From the NCBI GenBank assembly GCA_947427325.1, contig CANEHP010000009.1, forward strand, positions 1 through 24,396: DNA of 24,396 nucleotides, written 5' to 3'. The notes beneath the pieces are model-generated. The model made no database searches, was not told the DNA's origin, and worked only from the letters and a program-made list of their open reading frames with translations. This document shows positions 14,879 through 23,282 of the stretch, one piece after another; the stretch's first letter is position 1; each line of letters starts with the position of its first letter. Both the position numbers and the translations under genes were made by a program. Source of the stretch: an uncultured Clostridia bacterium. GTDB lineage: Bacteria > Bacillota > Clostridia > Oscillospirales > Ruminococcaceae.

Positions 14879-15754
14879 TTAAAATGCATAGTCCTTGCTT
14901 CTTTTAGGTGGCTCACCATAATATGTAGTATAATTTACAGGGATGGCCGCATCAATTCCGTATTTGTTTGTACCATAGGAAGCGATGCTATTTTTTAATG
15001 CAGCAGGCGTGTTTATGGGCACACCAGCGCTGAGTTTGTCAGAACATACTGTATTCCACACTTTTACTGCAAAAGAAGAGCAGTTATTAGTTATAGACCA
15101 TGAATCACCATCTCGTATAACTTTGTTTGCTTTGTCAAGCCATGATTGTGTCAACATTACAGCCATTGAATAAGAACCCGAATAATCGCCTTTATAGTGA
15201 TAATAATATCCTTCCAAAGCATACCAAAGTCCTTGGTGTTCATCAATACCACTCCAAGTTCCAATTGTTATTCCAGTATCAGGTAAAATGTACAAATTTC
15301 CTGCACAGATATTATGATCGGAAACATTTGTTATAACAATAAACGCATGACCGAGATTAATCCCACCGTTATTACTGCTTCCACTACTTCCTCCAGTGCT
15401 GCCATCCCAAGCGAAAATCTGTAATCTTGCAACTACATCTGAATCGCTTGCTATCTGAACTGTGTCGTCAGAAACAGCACATGGAGCATTTTCCGAAACA
15501 GATGTGTAAACGAAGTTATCTACTTCATTTTCGAAATATTCAAATAATAGAGGATTGTTGTTTATTTCCTGTATGAATTTAGCGTCTTCCTCTGTAAAGC
15601 TACTCGGATGACTATTTATTTCCACTAATGAATTTGACTCGCTTTTGCAAAGCTCAGCTTCCAAGCAGTTATCCAAGCCGTTTGAGGCAACAACCGGCAT
15701 ACATAATAAGCAACCTGCTAAAATAGTTGATAAAAGTAACCTTAATTTTTTCAT
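14879..15754 (-). CDS. Secreted protein resembling permuted NlpC/P60 (papain-like) enzymes; duplication cargo
   Basis: A 291-aa exported protein. The signal peptide (Lys-Lys-Leu-Arg, hydrophobic core, likely cut after VVA near residue 23) is followed by an acidic pro-like region (30-110) and a Gly/Ser linker (118-132). The last 155 residues hold GHAFIVITNV (His136) and, later, NNCSSFAVKVWN (Cys225). This His-before-Cys order with Asn-Cys-x-x-Phe is what circularly permuted NlpC/P60 or LRAT-like papain folds show; such enzymes act as peptidases, amidases or acyltransferases. The assignment is by motif only. It starts 16 nt after the small membrane protein ends, with GAGG about 10 nt upstream. 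Its codons are AT-richer than those of its neighbours, suggesting transfer. A LAGC at residues 12-15 could mimic a lipobox but lies too early in the hydrophobic core. Confidence 0.75.
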   Translation of the reverse strand: MKKLRLLLSTILAGCLLCMPVVASNGLDNCLEAELCKSESNSLVEINSHPSSFTEEDAKFIQEINNNPLLFEYFENEVDNFVYTSVSENAPCAVSDDTVQIASDSDVVARLQIFAWDGSTGGSSGSSNNGGINLGHAFIVITNVSDHNICAGNLYILPDTGITIGTWSGIDEHQGLWYALEGYYYHYKGDYSGSYSMAVMLTQSWLDKANKVIRDGDSWSITNNCSSFAVKVWNTVCSDKLSAGVPINTPAALKNSIASYGTNKYGIDAAIPVNYTTYYGEPPKRSKDYAF

Positions 15755-15770
15755 TTTGTTTTATCCTCGC

Positions 15771-15998
15771 TTATATTTTTTTAATCAAGAAAAGAATAAA
15801 CCGGCTTATTCCAAAAAACGTCCCTGCTCCAATAATAAAAATTACAAAAAAAATTGCTTCAATAAGAGGATGGGCACCATGTGAACTACAGCCGTGACAA
15901 TTTGTTAAGTGAGCAAAATAATTCCATACGCAAAACGCTAATCCACCTATTAAAATTGAAGCTGTTATTATGTCACTAATTATTTTAAGCTTTTTCAT
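15771..15998 (-). CDS. Small two-helix membrane protein with Cys/His loop; duplication cargo
   Basis: A 75-aa protein not matched to any family. The start is the ATG at 15998, with AAGGAGG 5 nt upstream. It has two predicted membrane helices (about 6-28 and 46-72). The loop between them carries His30, Cys34, His35, Cys37, His40 and His43, a spacing that could bind metal. Lys-rich ends suggest both termini lie in the cytoplasm and the loop outside. It begins about 55 nt after khpA and is tightly coupled to the secreted protein gene, so the two are probably co-expressed by read-through from the rpsP-khpA operon. A partner, immunity or anchoring role for the secreted protein is a guess. Confidence 0.7.
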   Translation of the reverse strand: MKKLKIISDIITASILIGGLAFCVWNYFAHLTNCHGCSSHGAHPLIEAIFFVIFIIGAGTFFGISRFILFLIKKI

Positions 15999-16051
15999 TT
16001 TTCCTCCTTTGCCCATTGTTTTTTTGGCAATATCTTGTGAAAATTTGTAAT

Positions 16052-16499
16052 TTTTATTCGATCTCGACGGCAATTTTTTGGTTATACTTAACCGCTCCCG
16101 CTCTCATAACGGTGCGTATAGCACGTGCAATTCTGCCCTGCTTGCCTATAACCCTGCCCATATCCTCGGAAGCGACGTGAAGGTGATATACAATAACTCC
16201 CTCGCTGTCGGGTTCGTCGACGGTTACGCTTATGGCGGATTTATCGTTTACCAATTCCTCCACCATAGCGATAAGCAATTCCTTCATCAATTATCCTCCA
16301 ATTACTTCTTAAGAAGCCTTTTAACCGTATCGGTGGGCTGTGCGCCCTTCTTGATCCACTCGTCCGCCTTAGCCGTATCGATGCTGATCACTGCCGGATC
16401 GGACTTGGGATCGTAATAACCGATTTCTTCAATAAAACGACCGTCACGGGGAGAGCGGCTGTCTGCCACTACCACACGGTAAAAGGGGTTGTTTCTTGC
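16052..16499. repeat. Right copy of the 448-bp direct duplication
   Basis: Matches 14422-14869 at 447 of 448 positions by eye. Here the block lies inside the intact rpsP-khpA pair. The right boundary (16499/16500) falls within rpsP codon 11/12, and the left boundary is just past the khpA stop. Recombination between copies would excise a 1630-bp circle and restore a single rpsP-khpA. Confidence 0.95.
16054..16287 (-). CDS. khpA: KH-domain RNA-binding protein KhpA
   Basis: RNA chaperone of 77 aa with a single KH fold and the GxxG-type loop in GRVIGKQGRIARA. It follows rpsP by 14 nt. The ATG at 16287 is preferred over an in-frame TTG one codon earlier because GGAGG is then 7 nt away. The usual downstream partners rimM, trmD and rplS are absent here. 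This is the copy in the ancestral position behind intact rpsP; the identical second copy is at 14424-14657. Confidence 0.95.
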   Translation of the reverse strand: MKELLIAMVEELVNDKSAISVTVDEPDSEGVIVYHLHVASEDMGRVIGKQGRIARAIRTVMRAGAVKYNQKIAVEIE

Positions 16500-16532
16500 G
16501 CCCATTCTTCTGAGTCTGATTTTTACTGCCAT
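16302..16532 (-). CDS. rpsP: 30S ribosomal protein S16
   Basis: Structural protein of the small ribosomal subunit. The 76-aa product begins MAVKIRLRRMG and contains RNNPFYRVVVADSRSPRDGR, diagnostic for S16. The ATG at 16532 has GGAGG 8 nt upstream; an apparent five-codon extension would start with a TTG overlapping that ribosome site. It is 75 nt behind ffh. A truncated duplicate is at 14672-14869. Confidence 0.97.
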   Translation of the reverse strand: MAVKIRLRRMGARNNPFYRVVVADSRSPRDGRFIEEIGYYDPKSDPAVISIDTAKADEWIKKGAQPTDTVKRLLKK

Positions 16533-16607
16533 TTTTGTTTCCTCCAAAATATAGTATGTTATTTTTTAATTTATATATCACACGTTCAGTGCGTATAGCG
16601 AAATGTT

Positions 16608-17933
16608 CTAAAATCCCATGGGGATTCTCGGCAATCTGCGTTTTCCGTTTTTGGACGTCATCTGCTTCATCATTTTCTGCATCATATCGAACTGTTTAAG
16701 CAAAGCGTTTACGTCCTCCACCTTAAGACCGCAGCCTGCCGCAATTCTCCTTTTCCGCTTGGCGTCAATGATAGAGGGCTTCTCACGCTCTTTTTTTGTC
16801 ATTGAGTAAATAATGGCTTTTGTGTGAACCATTTTCTTCTCGTCAATGTCTTCCTCGTTTATTTTATTTGCGCCGGGGAGCATTTTTATAATGGAGCTGA
16901 TACTGCCCATTTTCTCTATTTGAATGAACTGCGTCAAAAGGTCGTTCATATCGAACTTGTTTTCCTGCATTTTCTTGGCGAGGCGCATGGTTTCCTTTTC
17001 GTCAACGGCGGATTTCGCCTTTTCGATAAGGGAAAGAACGTCGCCCATTCCCAAAATGCGGTCTGCCATTCTGTCGGGGTGGAAGGCCTCCAGATCGTCT
17101 ATCTTTTCCCCTACGCCCGCAAATTTAACGGGCTTTCCCGTAACCGCCAAAACGGACAGTGCCGCACCGCCCCTTGTATCGCCGTCAAGCTTGGTCAGCA
17201 CTACGCCGGTGATCTCCAAAGCCTCGTTAAAGGTTTTAGCCACATTGACGGCGTCCTGACCCGTCATAGAGTCAACCGTAAGAAGGATTTCGTTGGGGTG
17301 AACCTCGGCGGCAATGTTCTTTAATTCCTCCATAAGCTGCTCGTCTATATGAAGTCTGCCCGCAGTATCGAGTATGACCACATCATAACCGTTGTCACGG
17401 GCAAATTTTACGCTTTCCCCGGCAATAACCACAGGATTCGTCTGTCCCATTTCAAAAACCTTCGCCCCCGCCTTTTCTCCGACTATTTTAAGCTGGTCGA
17501 TAGCGGCGGGACGGTAAATATCACAGGCTGCAAGCAAGGGACGCCTGTTCATATTTTTAAGATACTTGGCAAGCTTTGCGGAATGAGTGGTTTTACCTGC
17601 GCCCTGTAAGCCGCACATCATAATTACGCAAGGGGGCTTAGAGGGAAAGTCTATTTTTTGAGAGGTGTTTCCCATAAGAATTTTCAGTTCGTCATGAACG
17701 ATGTCGATAACCTGCTGGGCAGGAGTAAGGCTGTTCATAACCTCCGAGCCTACCGCTCTTTCGGTGACCCTTGCCACAAAATCCTTGACCACCTTATAGC
17801 TTACGTCCGCCTCTAAAAGCGCCATGCGAACCTCGCGCATAGCCTCCTTAACGTCCTTTTCGCTTAGCTTTCCATGATTTTTAAGGTTTTTGAAAACCTT
17901 GGAAAGCTTGTCTGATAAACCTTCAAAAGCCAT
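16608..17933 (-). CDS. ffh: Signal recognition particle protein Ffh (SRP54)
   Basis: GTPase that binds 4.5S/SRP RNA and signal sequences and delivers ribosomes to FtsY at the membrane. The 441-aa protein has an N domain (1-90), a G domain with GLQGAGKTT (108-116), DTAGR (189-193) and TKLDGD (247-252), and a Met-rich M domain (about 300-441) ending in the FDMMQKMMKQM and PRIPMGF segments. Start ATG at 17933 with GGGAG upstream. It is 53 nt behind ylxM, the standard clostridial pair, and upstream of rpsP-khpA. Confidence 0.98.
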   Translation of the reverse strand: MAFEGLSDKLSKVFKNLKNHGKLSEKDVKEAMREVRMALLEADVSYKVVKDFVARVTERAVGSEVMNSLTPAQQVIDIVHDELKILMGNTSQKIDFPSKPPCVIMMCGLQGAGKTTHSAKLAKYLKNMNRRPLLAACDIYRPAAIDQLKIVGEKAGAKVFEMGQTNPVVIAGESVKFARDNGYDVVILDTAGRLHIDEQLMEELKNIAAEVHPNEILLTVDSMTGQDAVNVAKTFNEALEITGVVLTKLDGDTRGGAALSVLAVTGKPVKFAGVGEKIDDLEAFHPDRMADRILGMGDVLSLIEKAKSAVDEKETMRLAKKMQENKFDMNDLLTQFIQIEKMGSISSIIKMLPGANKINEEDIDEKKMVHTKAIIYSMTKKEREKPSIIDAKRKRRIAAGCGLKVEDVNALLKQFDMMQKMMKQMTSKNGKRRLPRIPMGF

Positions 17934-17986
17934 TTATATCTCCCTTTTACATTAACAGGTTGGATCTTCTTATGCTTAATTTATGC

Positions 17987-18307
17987 TTAATTAAAAAGCT
18001 CTCTGATTTCCTCAATAAGCCTTTCTCCCTGCTTGCTGTTTTTAAGCAGCGGTTTTAAGGATTCAAGTTTTTTTTCTAACTTTTTTCTTTTTTCAATCAG
18101 TTTCATTGCGTTTTCAAGCTCATATAGCCTGATTTCGCTGTTTTTTATGGTATTAAAAGCGGCCTGGCGGGTAACTCCCGTTTCCTGGGCAATTTCCGTT
18201 AAGGATAAGTCGGAATAATAGTACATTTCCATAGCCTCCCTTTGTCTTTCGGTCAATAAGGCGCTGTATGTGTCATAATATTCAACTGTTTTTAAATCCT
18301 TGGGCAT
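17987..18307 (-). CDS. ylxM: YlxM/p13-type helix-turn-helix protein (UPF0122)
   Basis: A 106-aa DNA-binding-like protein of the YlxM family, which accompanies ffh and is reported to modulate SRP GTPase activity. It shows a sigma-region-4-like helix-turn-helix (LTERQREAMEMYYYSDLSLTEIA, then TGVTRQAAFNTI) and a Lys/Glu coiled-coil tail. The ATG at 18307 is preferred; a GTG two codons upstream is too close to the AGGCGG ribosome site. It is the first gene of the ylxM-ffh-rpsP-khpA unit, under the promoter at 18352-18380. Confidence 0.93.
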   Translation of the reverse strand: MPKDLKTVEYYDTYSALLTERQREAMEMYYYSDLSLTEIAQETGVTRQAAFNTIKNSEIRLYELENAMKLIEKRKKLEKKLESLKPLLKNSKQGERLIEEIRELFN

Positions 18308-18351
18308 TTTCACTTACCGCCTGTAAACTATTTTTTATTGTCAGCTTTCTT

Positions 18352-18380
18352 ATTATAGCAGAGCTTTTGGTTTTTGTCAA
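18352..18380 (-). promoter_or_regulatory. Consensus promoter of ylxM-ffh
   Basis: On the minus strand TTGACA (18375-18380) and TATAAT (18352-18357) are exactly 17 bp apart. The leader is about 40 nt. The adjacent stretch 18381-18452 shows nothing recognisable. Confidence 0.88.
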
Positions 18381-18452
18381 GAGGGCGGCGAAAAATTTCC
18401 GCAACTACTCTGACAGCTCGAATTTCAAGGATCGAGTGAAAATTTATACTGT

Positions 18453-18596
18453 TTCTTAATCGGATTGCAGGCAAATTTGCGGAAGGGCTGCATTTAGCGC
18501 GAGGCAGGCTGCCGCAACTGTATGCGATAAAGGAAGGCAGACCGACGAAGCAATAAATGCATGATTATGCAAAGTTGTATATAAGATGATTAAGAA
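18453..18596. repeat. Dispersed repeat with 9-bp inverted ends
   Basis: TTCTTAATC (18453-18461) and GATTAAGAA (18588-18596) are perfect inverted ends of a 144-bp non-coding block. Inside are the palindrome GCAAATTTGC (18471-18480), GGCAGGCTGCC, and CAACT/AGTTG arms (about 18515, 18573), so the transcript could fold. Its left 33 bp recur at 4068-4100. It lies between the divergent ylxM and ppdK promoters. Confidence 0.6.
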
Positions 18597-18688
18597 TTAT
18601 TATTACTCTCTCCGCTATAGGCGTCAAAAAAATAAAGTAAATTTTTTACAGTTTTTTTCAAAAAACAGTGGAAATTTCTCCGCAGTTC

Positions 18689-18697
18689 TGTTATAAT
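18689..18697 (+). promoter_or_regulatory. Extended -10 promoter of ppdK
   Basis: TGT-TATAAT (TATAAT at 18692-18697) with no good -35 (TGGAAA at 17 bp). The leader of about 95 nt contains a small GCAGG-T-CCTGC dyad (about 18711-18721) and ends in AGGAGG before the ppdK ATG. Confidence 0.65.
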
Positions 18698-18797
18698 AAT
18701 GTTATGATTGGCAGGTCCTGCGGATAGGTTTGAGATATTTGTTTATTGAAGGGGACAAGCCGATATAAAAACAATTCACTTTTAGGAGGATTTTTAA

Positions 18798-21425
<2,628 letters not shown>

Positions 21426-21555
21426 GAGTTATCTTTCCTTTGAATTACCGCTGTCTTTCGAGCAGGCGGCAGCTTACCGAAAGGCTAACGGACAGTATGT
21501 AAGGAAAAATCAATGGAGAGAAACTACCGTAACGGTATATATCGACCTTGATTAA
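21426..21555 (+). pseudogene. Coding-like remnant after ppdK, no start codon
   Basis: Directly after the ppdK stop, in a different frame, about 43 codons read like ordinary protein (SYLSFELPLSFEQAAAYRKA, then GQYVRKNQWRETTVTVYIDLD) and end in TAA. The only in-frame ATG lies inside ppdK. It looks like the tail of a lost gene. The family is not recognised. Confidence 0.35.
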
Positions 21556-21568
21556 AAACTGAATTAGG

Positions 21569-21608
21569 ATAAGCGTATCATTAGAAATAGTGGTACGCTT
21601 ATTTTTTT
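21569..21608 (+). terminator. Intrinsic terminator of ppdK
   Basis: ATAAGCGTATC (21569-21579) pairs with GGTACGCTTAT (21592-21602, one G-T pair) and is followed by seven T. It is the first strong terminator after ppdK and also follows the remnant at 21426-21555. Confidence 0.9.
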
Positions 21609-21621
21609 CCCATTTGCATCT

Positions 21622-21650
21622 TTGAACTTTCTGCCATTTGTCTATATAAT
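21622..21650 (+). promoter_or_regulatory. Promoter in front of a decayed small gene
   Basis: TTGAAC (21622-21627) and TATAAT (21645-21650) are 17 bp apart. An ATG follows at 21676, behind GGACGGTGG. What it now drives is a broken frame. Confidence 0.6.
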
Positions 21651-21675
21651 GAAAGCAAAAAGGACGGTGGCATTT

Positions 21676-21843
21676 ATGAGAGAAAAGAAAAGTCATTTAT
21701 ATCGGTGAAAAAGCAGATTCAAAAAGTGTCTTGAGCGTGTTGAAAGGCTTATATTTTACAGGGTAAACCGCAAAAAGCATAGCGCTGTCATCGTTTCCTC
21801 ATCGTCTCTTGAAAAAATTATGCTTATACTAATTACAATTTAA
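21676..21843 (+). pseudogene. Decayed small gene
   Basis: From the ATG at 21676 the frame reads MREKKSHLYR, then TGA, and continues open to a TAA at 21841. Alternatively, loss of one A in the A-rich start region would give MREKK joined to VIYIGEKADSKSVLSVLKGL, ending at 21766. Either way the gene is broken near its start while its promoter and ribosome site survive. The family is unknown. Confidence 0.3.
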
Positions 21844-21994
21844 AAAGGGCTAACCTTTTTAAATTGCTCGGCGCAAGCCGAATAGCCACTGAAGGCGGCA
21901 TGGAACGTACGTTGGGTACTATTTCTCGACGGGACAGTGTCCCGTCGGTTTCGCTGAAAGCGGAACATTTAAAAACGTTCAAAGAACGTTTTTA
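21825..21994. repeat. Chain of strong hairpins (repeat array)
   Basis: Four hairpins follow one another: a perfect 13-bp stem CAATTTAAAAAGG (21836-21848 with 21854-21866), TCGGC-GCAA-GCCGA (21868-21881, GNRA loop), CGACGGGAC-AGT-GTCCCGTCG (21927-21947), and TAAAAACGTTC-AAA-GAACGTTTTTA (21970-21994). The element end motif TACTAATT appears at 21827 and a near copy, TACTATTTCTCGAC, at 21917, so the array may consist of nested or decayed miniature elements. No coding frame. Confidence 0.7.
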
Positions 21995-22076
21995 TACTAA
22001 TTCTCGTCTAAAAATAGACAAAGATTTTCGAAAAATCAGACCGCAAAGATTGTTTATTTTTAGTCGAGAATTAGTA
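21995..22076. mobile_element. Miniature inverted-repeat element B
   Basis: 27-bp terminal inverted repeats (21995-22021, 22050-22076) agree at 25 of 27 positions and share the TACTAATTCTCG start and ACAA end with element A. TTA flanks both sides (21992-21994, 22077-22079). It is only 82 bp, with a short GATTTT/AAAAATC hairpin inside. It abuts the terminator of the AraC-type gene. Confidence 0.8.
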
Positions 22077-22078
22077 TT

Positions 22079-22115
22079 AAAAGGGCAGCCTCTGCACAAT
22101 GCAGGACTGCCCTTT
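22079..22115 (-). terminator. Terminator of the AraC-type regulator gene
   Basis: AAAGGGCAG (22080-22088) pairs with CTGCCCTTT (22107-22115) with an inner CTGC/GCAG stem. On the minus strand a TTTT tract follows and merges into the flank of element B. It begins 10 nt past the gene's stop. Confidence 0.8.
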
Positions 22116-22124
22116 AACCGGTAA

Positions 22125-23039
22125 TTATTTAAGCCTTATCGGTCTGAGAATCTGATACCCCAAAACCTCCGGATAATGCCGCTGATAGCACTGACAAAGG
22201 TCCTCGTTCCACGTATATTTGCCCCCGCAGAACTCTTTTTCAACATCATAGTTCCACGCAAGCTTCTCCACTCTGCCCATAACGTCGCCGTTATCCTTCA
22301 AATAATCAAAGGCAGGGTGAAAGAAAACAAGATAATAGCTTCCGGGAAATTCCCGTATTTCAAAGCCGTCGGGAATCATTCCGCCGTAATCCAACGGCAC
22401 GCCCATGCCGTAAAAATGTCTTCGTTCTCCGTTTTTTCTGCACCAGCCCGCCGTATGTCCCGTAACTATCGGATCGGATAGGTTGCTTAAGCTGTCGATA
22501 ATGCCGCAGGTTATATCACAATTATGATTCTGCCAGAAATCCCCGTAGTTTTGCGCATTATCGTCATAAACTCCGAGATATTTATGTGCGGGAATAAACT
22601 TTACCTTCATATGGGGCTCGGTTAAAACAGTTTTGATCATGGTGATTTCTCCTTTCAAATTCCGATATTGTTCGGGGCTGCAAACGACCTGTCGTATGGC
22701 CAACGGAATAGGAACAGGATTTCTGCGGTAAGACCCGGGCGTGCACCCAAACGCCGCCGAAAAGGCTCTGGTCAAAGCCTCCTGCGAAGAATATCCGCAT
22801 CTTACGGCAATATCTATAATCCGCTCGTCCGTGTCACGCAGAGCCAAAGCCGCAAGGGTAAGCCGCCTGCCCGAAACATAGCTTTTTATAGTCATTCCCG
22901 TGATCTCATGAAAACGTGCCGAGCAGTAGTAAGGCGAATATCCTATCTGCTCCGCCATATGCATAAGCGACGGGCTTTCGCAGATGTTTTCGTCTATCCA
23001 GTCAATCATTTTTTGTATTGCTTCGTTCCATTGACACAA
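22125..23039 (-). CDS. AraC-family regulator with GyrI-like ligand-binding domain
   Basis: Transcription regulator of 304 aa. The N-terminal 106 residues form the double helix-turn-helix of AraC/XylS proteins (MAEQIGYSPYYCSARFHEITGM, then IAVRCGYSSQEALTRAFSAA and the closing FGCTPGSYRR). The C-terminal part (about 135-304) resembles the GyrI/Rob-type small-molecule-binding fold (VKFIPAHKYLGVYDD, YGMGVPLD, EIREFPGSYYLVFFH). This HTH-first order is that of Rob and of clostridial multidrug-sensing activators. The start is read as TTG at 23039 behind GGAGGTGA. The target and ligand are unknown; no transporter gene adjoins it. Confidence 0.9.
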   Translation of the reverse strand: MCQWNEAIQKMIDWIDENICESPSLMHMAEQIGYSPYYCSARFHEITGMTIKSYVSGRRLTLAALALRDTDERIIDIAVRCGYSSQEALTRAFSAAFGCTPGSYRRNPVPIPLAIRQVVCSPEQYRNLKGEITMIKTVLTEPHMKVKFIPAHKYLGVYDDNAQNYGDFWQNHNCDITCGIIDSLSNLSDPIVTGHTAGWCRKNGERRHFYGMGVPLDYGGMIPDGFEIREFPGSYYLVFFHPAFDYLKDNGDVMGRVEKLAWNYDVEKEFCGGKYTWNEDLCQCYQRHYPEVLGYQILRPIRLK

Positions 23040-23100
23040 AGCCGTTCACCTCCCTCCTCAATAAATATATCATACATTCGGGAAAAAATCTTGACCTGAG

Positions 23101-23129
23101 TTGCAATTTTCCGTCATTACCCATACAAT
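23101..23129 (+). promoter_or_regulatory. Candidate plus-strand promoter upstream of the structured region
   Basis: TTGCAA (23101-23106) and TACAAT (23124-23129) are 17 bp apart. A transcript would start near 23136 and run into the long-stem structure at 23150-23256. It is antisense to the upstream region of the AraC-type gene. A chance match is possible. Confidence 0.4.
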
Positions 23130-23149
23130 AATCATTGTAAAAGATACAG

Positions 23150-23256
23150 AAAAAATCCACCTCACATTCCCAAGCTATCTTCCCATTCAAGGGAGAACGC
23201 CGTCCATCTTAAACGATGAAAGACTCTCGGGTCTATGTCGGTGGATTTTTATTTTT
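23150..23256. other. Long-stem structured region: tuf terminator or small RNA
   Basis: AAAAATCCACC (23151-23161) and GGTGGATTTTT (23240-23250) form a perfect 11-bp closing stem, with A/T runs on both sides. Inside are three small hairpins: CCC/GGG (23182-23193), CATC/GATG (23205-23218) and AGAC/GTCT (23221-23234). On the minus strand it follows tuf and ends in T-rich sequence, so it can act as a terminator with a 78-nt loop. On the plus strand it has a possible promoter and would be a small RNA of about 115 nt. I recognise no known family. Confidence 0.5.
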
Positions 23257-23282
23257 GATTATTTAATTACTCTGAAAAACAA

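Noticed and set aside
15999..16073. 25-residue N-terminal extension of the small membrane protein
   Set aside because: It begins within the khpA stop region of the duplicated block; a strong AAGGAGG supports the ATG at 15998.
16533..16607. Promoter between ffh and rpsP
   Set aside because: There is a TATATAAAT stretch but no matching -35; co-transcription with ffh is as likely, so no feature is claimed.
23002..23190. 62-codon minus-strand frame upstream of the AraC-type gene
   Set aside because: It overlaps the regulator's start in another frame and has no family resemblance or ribosome site.
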